6,676 nt of DNA, from positions 1-6,676 of the forward strand of contig DUAT01000111.1 of assembly GCA_012960755.1 (NCBI GenBank), written 5' to 3'. The number at the start of each line of letters is the position of its first letter. Position 1 is the stretch's first letter. Source of the DNA: Gammaproteobacteria bacterium. GTDB taxonomy: Bacteria > Pseudomonadota > Gammaproteobacteria > Pseudomonadales > Azotimanducaceae_A. Positions 1 to 6,676 of the stretch are shown piece after piece. The position numbers were made by a program, and so were the translations under genes. Under the pieces are notes generated by a model, which saw only the letters and a program-made list of their open reading frames with translations, was not told the origin of the DNA and ran no database searches.

Positions 1-60
1 TCTTTTAATGCAAAAATCCTGATCAAGATACTTTGGCAATCTTGAAAAAATGCGGGTTAA

Positions 61-384
61 AATCCCTATCTACATGCTGTCATTCCATTAGGGCCGACCG
101 TGGTTAACATCATGCACAGTGAAATCGAGGCTATTCCCGAGGCCATTGAAATGGTGCGACAACGGTGGTCGGGACCGATCGGCGTGTACCCTGAATCAGG
201 ATACTTTACGAAACCGAATTGGAATTTCGTGGACGTCATCACGCCCGCTGATTTGGTAAGCGAAGCACTCGGCTGGGTCGCGGCCGGTGTACGTTTGCTC
301 GGCGGATGCTGCGGTACAAGCCCCGAACATATCAAGGCTCTCCAGGCGGCAATGCCCGAGCTGGAAGCTGCCCGAAGCGCTTAG
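61..384 (+). pseudogene. C-terminal remnant of a homocysteine S-methyltransferase family protein
   Basis: The frame open from about position 61 to the TAG at 382-384 matches the last third of the Hcy-methyltransferase TIM barrel, the zinc-dependent domain that moves a methyl group to homocysteine. The diagnostic sign is the Gly-Gly-Cys-Cys-Gly-Thr motif at 301-318, whose two cysteines are zinc ligands. It is followed by SPEHIKAL, and preceded by the strand 'GPIGVYPESGYF', typical of the family. A whole domain needs roughly 300 residues; about 107 remain. In this frame TGA (43-45) and TAA (58-60) stop translation just upstream, and neither other forward frame at 1-60 resembles the missing part. 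A GTG at 100 could start a 94-residue product, but it lacks a good ribosome binding site and would be only part of a barrel. The strand that normally carries the first zinc cysteine reads V-N-I-M-H-S here. A frameshift in the assembly, with an intact gene to the left, is the main alternative. Family assignment is firm; pseudogene status is moderate. Confidence 0.65.
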
Positions 385-422
385 AATCTAATGCACCCCA
401 CTTCAAACTAGAGTAGACAATC

Positions 423-2138
423 ATGAATGTGAAAAAAGCCGCGTCGCTTGTTGGGCTGTTGGGAATTCTGATCGCATCCTGCACGTCGGGTGGGGATGGC
501 GGGGAACAGGAAGCTGCCGATCTGATTCTCAGCGGCGCAAAAATTTTTACCTCTAATAAACAGCAACCCTGGGCGGAAGCTGTTGCCATCAAGAATGGTC
601 GATTTATCTATGTGGGTGATTCTGCAGGCGTCTCAATGTATCGATCGGACGGCACTCATTCCATCAACCTTGAAGGGCGGCTCGTGATTCCAGGCCTGGT
701 CGATTCCCATGCCCACCCGGGCTACATAGACGTTGAACAATACGGCGAAATTTCAGAAACAAACGAAGCAGACATCCTGGCCGCCGTTAAGAAGTTCGCA
801 GAAGAACATCCTGGCGATGATTGGTTGCGACTCTGTTGTTGGCCGGTTGGCTTATATGTAAAAGGCAACCAGGGGCCAGACAAGAAGACACTGGATGCCG
901 TTGTTCCTGATCGTCCGGTGTGGTTCGTTAGTGAGTGGTGGCATAGCGGCTGGCTGAACTCAAAAGCACTGGAGACGCTTGGCTTAAATGAAAATGGAGA
1001 AGCGACGGGATGGGTGAAAGAGGGAACCGCCTGGCAGCATTTTACAAAACAGTTTCCCATCGGTGAGGGCGCCCATAAAAATTCGCATGAAGAAAACATG
1101 GTCACGGGACTTCGATTACTGAGTGAATCCGGCGTAACGACGCTGTATGACGCAGGCAATTTTGGCTATGAGGACGTTGTATACGGTTTTATGGCCAAGT
1201 TGGAAAAGGAAGGCAAACTACCCGTTCGTTACGAAGGTACGTATCAAATATTCACGCCCGAAAGAGTGCACTCGGCCATCTCCGAGATGCGTCGGTATAG
1301 AGAAGTGTACGGGGGCGACCGCCTGCAGTTCAACACCATCAAGCTTTTCATGGATGGAATAAACCAAAATCGTTCAAGTGGCTTGCTGGAACCCCACACG
1401 GATGACCCGGATTACGTCGGGGATACGACATTAACGGTTGCAGAACTTAGTGACTTTTTACTGGAACTTAGTGAAGAGCAATTTGATATCCATATCCACA
1501 CGATGGGCGATCTGGCCGTGAGAAGAACGCTTGATGCTGTTGAGAAAGCAAAAGCCATCGCCAAAAATGATTTTTACCCCAGGGTCACTATTGCTCACCT
1601 GGGACTCATCGACTCGGCCGACTTGCCGCGGATAAAAGAACTGGGAGTCATTGCCAATTATACGCCGTGGTGGTTTACCGCAGATCAGAATGACCCTCTG
1701 AAAGTCTGGCTTGGAGATGATCGTTACGGAAATATGTACAGTCCGAAAGCGCTTTTTGATCTCGGCATAGACGTTACATTTTCAAGCGACGAGTGGTGGG
1801 GTGGCGAGCTACTGCCCACTTATCTGAATCCATATTTCGGTATGCAGGTTGGACATACTCGACAAGCCCCAAGCGAATGGCGTGAAGCACATGATGATGC
1901 AATCAGGCCACCCGCGAACGCGGCACTAAGCATCGAACAAATGCTTGCGGGATACACTCAGAACGGCGCTTATCAATTGCGCATGGAAGACCAGATTGGT
2001 TCAATCGAGACAGGAAAGCTTGCGGACCTGGTAGTACTTGACGACGACTTGTTCGACATCGATAGCGATGAAATCTGGAAGGTCAAACCTGCAGCGGTAT
2101 TGATGGAGGGTGTGGTCATTCAAGGCGCGCTACCGTGA
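423..2138 (+). CDS. Lipoprotein amidohydrolase, family 3 (YtcJ/NfdA-like metal-dependent hydrolase)
   Basis: A 571-residue metal-dependent hydrolase of the amidohydrolase-3 group, which includes N-substituted formamide deformylase and YtcJ; the substrate cannot be read from sequence. Residues 1-20 form a lipoprotein signal peptide: KK, a hydrophobic stretch, then lipobox I-A-S-C with Cys20 as the lipidated residue. Thr at +2 suggests sorting to the outer membrane. The N-terminal beta-sandwich part starts at about 33 (DLILSGAKIFT). Candidate metal ligands are all present: H96 and H98 (DSHAHP), K307 (IKLFMDG), H359 (HIHTMGD), H392 (IAHLG) and D456 (SSDEWW). The family signatures HSGWLNSKAL (174-183) and GVTTLYDAG (237-245) are intact, as is the C-terminal GKLADLVVLD (531-540). 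Length is normal for the family. The ATG at 423 is chosen because it gives a perfect signal peptide; the Shine-Dalgarno is weak. A TAGAAT hexamer at 382-387 could be a -10 box. The 3' end overlaps the convergent oxidase gene by 9 bp. Family is sure, substrate unknown. Confidence 0.95.
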   Translation: MNVKKAASLVGLLGILIASCTSGGDGGEQEAADLILSGAKIFTSNKQQPWAEAVAIKNGRFIYVGDSAGVSMYRSDGTHSINLEGRLVIPGLVDSHAHPGYIDVEQYGEISETNEADILAAVKKFAEEHPGDDWLRLCCWPVGLYVKGNQGPDKKTLDAVVPDRPVWFVSEWWHSGWLNSKALETLGLNENGEATGWVKEGTAWQHFTKQFPIGEGAHKNSHEENMVTGLRLLSESGVTTLYDAGNFGYEDVVYGFMAKLEKEGKLPVRYEGTYQIFTPERVHSAISEMRRYREVYGGDRLQFNTIKLFMDGINQNRSSGLLEPHTDDPDYVGDTTLTVAELSDFLLELSEEQFDIHIHTMGDLAVRRTLDAVEKAKAIAKNDFYPRVTIAHLGLIDSADLPRIKELGVIANYTPWWFTADQNDPLKVWLGDDRYGNMYSPKALFDLGIDVTFSSDEWWGGELLPTYLNPYFGMQVGHTRQAPSEWREAHDDAIRPPANAALSIEQMLAGYTQNGAYQLRMEDQIGSIETGKLADLVVLDDDLFDIDSDEIWKVKPAAVLMEGVVIQGALP

Positions 2139-3395
2139 GGAATTCACAGCAGCCACACCCGATAGCCAGGCGCCGTGAGCAGTACCGGGGTGGTCCGGTG
2201 AACAGGCTTCGCCCGCAAAGAAGAGACGGTCTTCGATAGGTTCGGCAAGCGCCGGACGCTGATTTCCGGAACCGTAACGACAATAGGCGTATCCGCCGCC
2301 GATCCAGGGCTCACGGTCAAATGGCGTGGCACAGGTTGCGACTACCGCGGGTTTGATTGAATTACCGAATAAAACAGACAGTTGATGTATAGCCCAGTCG
2401 GCTTGCGCTTCCTCCCCCTGCAGGGCCAGTTCCCGGCTAAATACACCCCCCAGGTATGCGATTGCGAGATCGCCGTTTCCAGCCCCGAGTAGCCACATAA
2501 GATTTTGCGGCTCGGGCATCAAACAGTTAACTAATGTTTTCGATACTGATTCTCCCTGCAGTTGTACGAACTCCGCAGGTATGGCCCCGGGTTCGAGTCG
2601 AATTCCAACCTGTGTCACCGAACCGAGCGGTAGTGATTCGATTGCAGTAAGTTTCTGGTTCGGCCACCCACCGGGGCGCAGCACAATGCGCTCGGCGGCA
2701 AGCACTGCTGTTGATACCGTGATTACGACTGTTCGCGCTTCAATCTGTCCTTTTGGCGTGTCCAGCACAATGTTTGAACCAGACAGATCAATTGCGCTGA
2801 CCGGGCAATCGACCACGACCTCAACCTCGGCAGCAACACGCTGTATCAGTGCACCATATCCGTCGCGTACCGCTTTGCCGGCAGTTGTCAGCACAGCGTT
2901 CATCGAATCCGAAAGCGAAATTTCGCCTGCCGGTGCGGTACATTCAAGATGCATCGCCTGCAAGAAATAGTCAGCCCCCGGGCCATCTGTGTCTATCGCC
3001 TCAAGCTGAGACCGGTCTGGAACACCGGAAGTACTGACAAACTTTTCATGCGCGCTGACCATGTTTGACTCGAGGCGCTCAAACGCTGCAACAGTAGCTC
3101 TTGTTTCATTGCTATCGAGAAATCGACGACCGTCGTGGAAAGCCATTTCTTCCGGATCTGGTTCAAGTCTGACGCCATTTTCCAGGGCAAAGGCCTGAAA
3201 GGGATTGGCGTCGCCGCCGTAGAGTGAACGACAGCCCAGATCGCAAGGAACGCCCAGGCTTGTTGTGTCTGTGCGTGCTCGGCCACCGATAAAGGGAGCG
3301 GCTTCCAGCACTTTGAATGAGAGACCTTTAGAAATCGCGGTTCTTGCGGCTCCGAGAACGGCTGCGCCGGCACCAATTATCGCAACATCCAGCAT
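2130..3395 (-). CDS. FAD-dependent amine-oxidase-like oxidoreductase
   Basis: A 421-residue flavoprotein of the amine oxidase/protoporphyrinogen oxidase/phytoene desaturase superfamily, probably cytoplasmic as no signal peptide is seen. The N-terminus is a Rossmann FAD-binding fold: VAIIGAGAAVLGAA (4-17), then Glu31, expected to bind the FAD ribose, and the GGR motif at 37-39. The C-terminus carries the second FAD signature: WIGGGYAYCRYG (364-375), LFFAGEA (391-397) and HPGTAHGAWLSG (402-413). These are the usual ends of a flavin monoamine oxidase fold, and the length of about 420 fits the compact bacterial members. The third glycine expected in GxGxxG is Val13, which is unusual. The middle, which sets the substrate, gives no specific match, so amine substrate is only a family guess. 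The ATG is supported by AAGGAG seven bases upstream. It lies 43 bp downstream of the DUF5916 gene on the same strand, so co-transcription is likely. Its tail overlaps the amidohydrolase tail. Confidence 0.9.
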   Translation of the reverse strand: MLDVAIIGAGAAVLGAARTAISKGLSFKVLEAAPFIGGRARTDTTSLGVPCDLGCRSLYGGDANPFQAFALENGVRLEPDPEEMAFHDGRRFLDSNETRATVAAFERLESNMVSAHEKFVSTSGVPDRSQLEAIDTDGPGADYFLQAMHLECTAPAGEISLSDSMNAVLTTAGKAVRDGYGALIQRVAAEVEVVVDCPVSAIDLSGSNIVLDTPKGQIEARTVVITVSTAVLAAERIVLRPGGWPNQKLTAIESLPLGSVTQVGIRLEPGAIPAEFVQLQGESVSKTLVNCLMPEPQNLMWLLGAGNGDLAIAYLGGVFSRELALQGEEAQADWAIHQLSVLFGNSIKPAVVATCATPFDREPWIGGGYAYCRYGSGNQRPALAEPIEDRLFFAGEACSPDHPGTAHGAWLSGVAAVNSSR

Positions 3396-3402
3396 TCTGT
3401 AT

Positions 3403-3408
3403 CTCCTT
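3403..3408 (-). promoter_or_regulatory. Strong Shine-Dalgarno of the FAD oxidase gene
   Basis: On the minus strand this reads AAGGAG, followed by A, and stands seven bases before the ATG at 3395-3393. It fixes the start of the oxidase. It lies in the 43 bp gap after the upstream same-strand gene, so the oxidase can be translated independently within a shared transcript. Confidence 0.85.
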
Positions 3409-3438
3409 GCGGTTTACATTACTTGCGGACAAATTTGA

Positions 3439-5643
3439 CTAGAATCGAAACGTGTACGAGACCTTGAACGTCATGTCGCTGTACACGCGGACGAAGTTTC
3501 GATCCTGCGTTAGATCGATGTACTCCTGGTTGACGACGAACACGACTTCCCGCCCGGCTCTCGGTATGTATCGCAAAATGCTGTTCAGTCCCAGGCCATA
3601 CGAGACATTGTCGTATTGCACGAAATTCTCCCAGGACCATTTGTTGGAAAATGCGATATCAGCGTGAACCGATATCAATCGTGTGGTGAAAGCACCGTCC
3701 GGTAGTTCAATGTCATTGAGCCGATAGCTGGCAGAAAAACTAAAATGCGGACTTGGGCGCCACTTTAATTCTGCTCCGGTCGCGACCTGGTCTCCATCAA
3801 AAAACCCTCCCGCACAGTAGTCGGCAAAGACAGAGACTTTACGATACTCGGCGGAATGTAAGCTAAGACAGTATTGTTCAAATTCGTAATCGCCTGCTGG
3901 AATGACAATGTCATCGAAGATTGGAAATTCGGATTCAAGGTTTTCCTCGAAGAGGTAATAGTTGAAACCGAAGCCATCACCGGTGTCACCATCAACTTCG
4001 AACGCCCGGAGATTCACGACTTGCGACTCTACACCGCCGGAGATTTTTTCTATTCTCTGGAAATCTATGCCCGAATGAACGCTGCGTATCGCAGACCAGT
4101 CCGTATACCAGGTGTAGCCACCTTCAAGCGTCATATCACGCACGCCCACTCGACTCACAAAACCAAGCGCGGGAAAAAAGTTTTCCTGCAATTCCTTATA
4201 TCCGATGCCGCCACGAAATCCCTCCGCATTCGGTGCACTCAGTGTAAATCCGAAGGCCGCATCATTGCCCACCAGCCCCTCGGTTTCCGACTGCTGATAC
4301 CAGAGCGCTCCTTCGAGCGTGCGGCCATTTCCGATGCGCGTATTGGTATAGCGAAAATCAACACCCGCCAGTGTATTGTCCAGGTTCGAATTCGGGTCTC
4401 CGTGAGTCATTATCATTCCGACACTCGACTCGTCGAGAACATTTGCCGCGAATCGAGCGACGAACAGATCGCTTGCGTTGACATCACTGAACGCGTCCTG
4501 GCGAATCGCCAACATGCCAATGTCCCACCGGCCCGGGCGGCCGGTGAGTTTTCCACCGACTTCGATGTCGACGGTCTCACCGCTCTCATTCAAGCCTATG
4601 CGTCTGGAGAAAAATGGCCTGCCGCTTTCCAGCTCCACGACCGAGATCGATGACTGGGAACTGTAGTCACCAGCAGTTATACGGCCGAACTCAAAAATGT
4701 CGGTGTCTTGCAGGAAGAAGCCGCGCCGCTCGGGGAAAAACAAAGCGAAACGCGTCAGGTTAATTTGCCGCTCATCCGCGCCGGTTCCCGAGAAATCGGT
4801 GTTTACGGTTAAGGCTGCGGTAATGGCCGGGGTCAGTTTGTAAAACAGGTCAAGCGACGGCTCAGAGTCGGTGGTCGTCACATCGGGTGAGTATTGTTTC
4901 GCCTGCGTCGCCCGAAATCCCGGAACGACGTCGAGCCCCAGGCCCTGGTCAATGTTCTTGATGCCGGTTAACTTTCCGGAGTTCGCAGGATTCTGCCGGC
5001 GATTGGCCGAGACCCAACCTATTTGTTCTGCTTTACGGCCGATGTAGCGCGCGAAATTAAGTCCCCATGTTTGGTTGTTCGGATTGAAGGACAGTGTCTT
5101 GAACGGGATTTCGATCTCGGCGACCCAACCCTTGTCATCGCGAACCGCCTGTCCATGCCAGATGCCGTCCCATTGCCAGTTCTCGTCGGTTACGTTCGCG
5201 AAGACGGCCTGGTTTCGAGTGCTGTTCGGAGTCAGGTCAAATGCGTAGCCGCTGCGCCCGCTGTTGAACGGATCAACGATGACCGTGAAGCTGTCGTCGC
5301 CCAGTGAGAAGTCACCCTGACGCAATACCTGGGAAGTGATGTTCTCCGGCTCGCTGTCATAAAATCGTGCGCCGATGTAAAGCGCATCCCGCGTGTAGAT
5401 AACATAGATTTCAGATTTTTCAGAAGGAGGATCGAACTCCTGCGGATTGACCTCATGGAGGTCTTGAACCGGCGTGGCAAACGCCCACACGTCATCATCC
5501 AGTCGACCGTCAATGATTGGCGGCTCGTCAACCTGGAAGGCATCGATGGATTTCCCTTCCCCAGTGACCAGCTGGGCAGCGGCACTTGCGGACACAAGTA
5601 ACGCGAAAGGTAAAACCACGCGGTGAAATTTGTAGCAAGCCAA
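3439..5643 (-). CDS. DUF5916 outer-membrane beta-barrel protein with CBM9-like N-terminal domain
   Basis: A protein of about 734 residues, exported and probably outer-membrane. No ATG lies in frame near the 5' end. The TTG at 5643-5641 is preferred: it keeps Lys and Arg ahead of the hydrophobic segment (VVLPFALLVSASAAA) and has a G-run seven bases upstream; TTG at 5658 would add five residues. Signal peptidase probably cuts after the AAA at about residue 23. Next comes a CBM9-like beta-sandwich, about 33-227 (PPIIDGRLDDDVW near its start, WVAEIEIPFKTL near its end). The rest is DUF5916: INLTRFALFFPERRGFF at about 294-310, then DIFEFGR, PFFSRRIG, and near the C-terminus YDNVSYGLGLNSILRYIPR. 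Alternating strands and the terminal Phe (YTFRF) are typical of barrels handled by the BAM machinery. The family commonly accompanies peptidases and hydrolases, but its function is not established. It is the likely first gene of an operon with the oxidase. Confidence 0.92.
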   Translation of the reverse strand: MACYKFHRVVLPFALLVSASAAAQLVTGEGKSIDAFQVDEPPIIDGRLDDDVWAFATPVQDLHEVNPQEFDPPSEKSEIYVIYTRDALYIGARFYDSEPENITSQVLRQGDFSLGDDSFTVIVDPFNSGRSGYAFDLTPNSTRNQAVFANVTDENWQWDGIWHGQAVRDDKGWVAEIEIPFKTLSFNPNNQTWGLNFARYIGRKAEQIGWVSANRRQNPANSGKLTGIKNIDQGLGLDVVPGFRATQAKQYSPDVTTTDSEPSLDLFYKLTPAITAALTVNTDFSGTGADERQINLTRFALFFPERRGFFLQDTDIFEFGRITAGDYSSQSSISVVELESGRPFFSRRIGLNESGETVDIEVGGKLTGRPGRWDIGMLAIRQDAFSDVNASDLFVARFAANVLDESSVGMIMTHGDPNSNLDNTLAGVDFRYTNTRIGNGRTLEGALWYQQSETEGLVGNDAAFGFTLSAPNAEGFRGGIGYKELQENFFPALGFVSRVGVRDMTLEGGYTWYTDWSAIRSVHSGIDFQRIEKISGGVESQVVNLRAFEVDGDTGDGFGFNYYLFEENLESEFPIFDDIVIPAGDYEFEQYCLSLHSAEYRKVSVFADYCAGGFFDGDQVATGAELKWRPSPHFSFSASYRLNDIELPDGAFTTRLISVHADIAFSNKWSWENFVQYDNVSYGLGLNSILRYIPRAGREVVFVVNQEYIDLTQDRNFVRVYSDMTFKVSYTFRF

Positions 5644-5650
5644 GCAAACG

Positions 5651-5656
5651 CCCCCC
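5651..5656 (-). promoter_or_regulatory. Weak G-run ribosome binding site for the DUF5916 gene
   Basis: The minus strand reads GGGGGG here, seven bases before the TTG at 5643-5641. It is the only Shine-Dalgarno-like stretch near any possible start, since the region before the TTG at 5658 and before the GTG at 5619 has none. It supports the shorter start, but a plain G-run is a poor match to AGGAGG. Confidence 0.4.
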
Positions 5657-5711
5657 AATAACGCAGCGCTTATGTTACCGTTTTCCGGCCAAACAAAGTA
5701 ACCACGATTTC

Positions 5712-5717
5712 AGGGGG
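5712..5717 (+). promoter_or_regulatory. Ribosome binding site supporting a TTG start of the permease
   Basis: AGGGGG stands seven bases before the TTG at 5725-5727. The alternative ATG at 5761 has no purine-rich site in front of it, so this site favours the upstream TTG start. Confidence 0.5.
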
Positions 5718-5724
5718 TGGAACA

Positions 5725-6676
5725 TTGGCTGCCAAGTTCGTACTCGCAGATAGTTCACGAATGCGCTACGCGACCGGCGCGATGATGTATTTCGCGCAGG
5801 GAATCCCGTCGGGCCTGCTGTCGATCGCGATACCTGCCTGGCTGGCCAGCCAGGGCGTCAGTGCCGGGGAGATTGGTTCGTACCTCGCGGTCATTGTGCT
5901 GCCCTGGGTTTTCAAGCTGGTGACCGGACCGTTAATGGACCGCTATGAATTCCTGGCGATGGGCCGGCGCCGGCCCTGGGTGCTCGGGGCACAGCTGGGC
6001 CTGTCGCTATCGCTGCTTGCACTGATGCTGGTGGAAAATCCCGCCGAACAGATCGGTCTCCTGATGATGGTCGGCGTATTCATCAACATCTTCGCAGCTA
6101 CGCAGGACGTCGCGGTTGATGGCATGTCCATCGATCTCACTCCCACCAGGGAGCACGGACGCCTCAATGCATTCATGAGCTTCGGCAAGGCGATTGGTTG
6201 GGCGACCACGGCGGCCGTGTCGGGTGTGCTGCTGGTGACCTGGGGCATGCAGGCCACGGCGATCGTTGCGGCAATCATTTCTGCTGTCATGACGGTCTTG
6301 TTCGTTTTCGTGCTTGAGCGCGAAGGCGAAAGAAGGCTGCCCTGGACGCGCGGCGAGGCAGCGTCGAATCATCAACCCGGGAACTCATTCCGCGCGGTAT
6401 TTGGCGGCCTCAATAAAGTGCTTTGGATTCGCGGTAGCCTGATTGTGATGCTCATCATGTTTTTCGATGGCCTGATCAGTGGCTACGGCTGGGCATTGAT
6501 GCCAATCGCGGCGGTGAAGCTGTTTGGTTACACGACACCGCAATGGTCGCAGCTGGTCGCTGTGATGGGGTTGACCGGCGCCTTCCTGTCGCTAGCGCTG
6601 GGACCACTGATCGATCGCTTCGGCGCGAAGCGCTTGTTGCTGGACACAGGAGCGTTTGGTATAACCGCGGGATCCC
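5725..6676 (+). CDS. AmpG-like MFS permease (partial, 3' end beyond window)
   Basis: An inner-membrane transporter of the major facilitator superfamily, open for 317 codons to the window edge with no stop; about 400-500 residues are usual for the family. Hydrophobic segments are evident from about residue 15 on. After the second segment come FKLVTGPLMDRY (63-74) and GRRRPWVLG (80-88), the AmpG form of the MFS loop motif. AATQDVAVDG (124-133) followed by RLNAFMSFGKAIGW (146-159) is the best family mark, as AmpG and related PAT-family permeases carry a QD-A-DG helix there. A charged cytoplasmic linker (about 198-222) leads to the second half, where GPLIDRFGAKR (293-303) repeats the loop motif. 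AmpG imports anhydromuropeptides for wall recycling, but this broader family has unknown substrates, so the symbol ampG is not assigned. TTG at 5725 is preferred over ATG at 5761, which would give a product 12 residues shorter. It is transcribed divergently from the DUF5916 gene. Confidence 0.88.
   Translation, partial: MAAKFVLADSSRMRYATGAMMYFAQGIPSGLLSIAIPAWLASQGVSAGEIGSYLAVIVLPWVFKLVTGPLMDRYEFLAMGRRRPWVLGAQLGLSLSLLALMLVENPAEQIGLLMMVGVFINIFAATQDVAVDGMSIDLTPTREHGRLNAFMSFGKAIGWATTAAVSGVLLVTWGMQATAIVAAIISAVMTVLFVFVLEREGERRLPWTRGEAASNHQPGNSFRAVFGGLNKVLWIRGSLIVMLIMFFDGLISGYGWALMPIAAVKLFGYTTPQWSQLVAVMGLTGAFLSLALGPLIDRFGAKRLLLDTGAFGITAGS

Larger units (their letters stand above)
5644..5724. promoter_or_regulatory. 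Divergent promoter region between the DUF5916 gene and the AmpG-like permease gene
   Basis: This 81 bp spacer (66 bp if the longer DUF5916 start is used) is the only non-coding sequence between two divergent genes, so both promoters should lie in or near it. A TAACAT hexamer on the minus strand (5672-5677) is a possible -10 box for the DUF5916 gene, but no convincing -35 stands at the right spacing. No clear sigma-70 promoter is visible for the permease, and no strong inverted repeat that would suggest an operator. The role follows from position rather than from motifs. Confidence 0.4.

Noticed and set aside
381..391. Short palindrome TTAGA-A-TCTAA at the end of the methyltransferase remnant.
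   Set aside because: Only 5 bp per arm and partly made of the stop codon; such a site arises easily by chance. The overlapping TAGAAT was noted only as a possible -10 box, because the -35 at the right distance is poor.
1443..1474. Direct repeat GAACTTAGTGA, two copies 21 bp apart.
   Set aside because: It encodes two in-frame E-L-S turns seven residues apart in a helix of the amidohydrolase and has no sign of a mobile or regulatory role.
4526..4546. Perfect 8 bp inverted repeat CACCGGCC / GGCCGGTG with a 5-base loop.
   Set aside because: It lies inside the DUF5916 coding region with no T-run after it on either strand, and the codons read normally, so it is neither a terminator nor a recombination site that can be supported.
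3874..4653. A 259-codon open frame on the plus strand inside the DUF5916 gene.
   Set aside because: It is codon-aligned with the real gene on the opposite strand, has no recognisable domain and no ribosome binding site, and the minus-strand frame carries clear family signatures throughout. It is a shadow.
5674..5703. GTTACC and GTAACC in the divergent spacer, considered as operator half-sites.
   Set aside because: The six-base units are too short, differ at one base and are not arranged as a clear inverted repeat, and no regulator gene is in the window.
6669..6676. GGGATCCC at the right edge, considered as a cloning or adapter junction.
   Set aside because: The permease frame continues through it with a plausible membrane-helix sequence, so there is no sign of vector sequence.

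Overview
The window looks like ordinary chromosome from a Gram-negative bacterium, most likely a marine or soil gammaproteobacterium. That placement is inferred from gene content: a lipoprotein metallohydrolase, a DUF5916-type outer-membrane protein, a FAD amine-oxidase-like protein and an AmpG-like permease. No rRNA or marker gene confirms it. The outer-membrane protein and the lipobox firmly indicate a double membrane.

Layout, left to right. Positions 61-384 (+) hold only the C-terminal third of a homocysteine S-methyltransferase domain. Stops lie just upstream in its frame, so it reads as a truncated or frameshifted gene. Positions 423-2138 (+) encode a complete secreted lipoprotein of the amidohydrolase-3 (YtcJ/NfdA-like) family. 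Its tail overlaps by 9 bp the tail of a convergent gene at 2130-3395 (-), a FAD-binding amine-oxidase-like protein. That gene lies 43 bp downstream of a same-strand gene for a 734-739 aa DUF5916 outer-membrane barrel with a CBM9-like N-terminal domain (3439-5643/5658, -). The two probably form an operon. A short divergent spacer separates it from an AmpG-like MFS permease (5725 to the window end, +), which is cut by the right edge.

The genes do not form a recognisable pathway. At most, a surface hydrolase, an outer-membrane protein, a cytoplasmic oxidase and an inner-membrane permease could fit uptake and breakdown of nitrogen-containing or peptide-like compounds, but this is inference from adjacency. 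No tRNA, rRNA, CRISPR array, insertion sequence or clear rho-independent terminator was seen. No convincing new system is visible. The points most worth checking are the truncated methyltransferase with its unusual zinc-site strand, a Gly-to-Val change in the FAD-binding loop of the oxidase, and probable TTG starts on both divergent genes.
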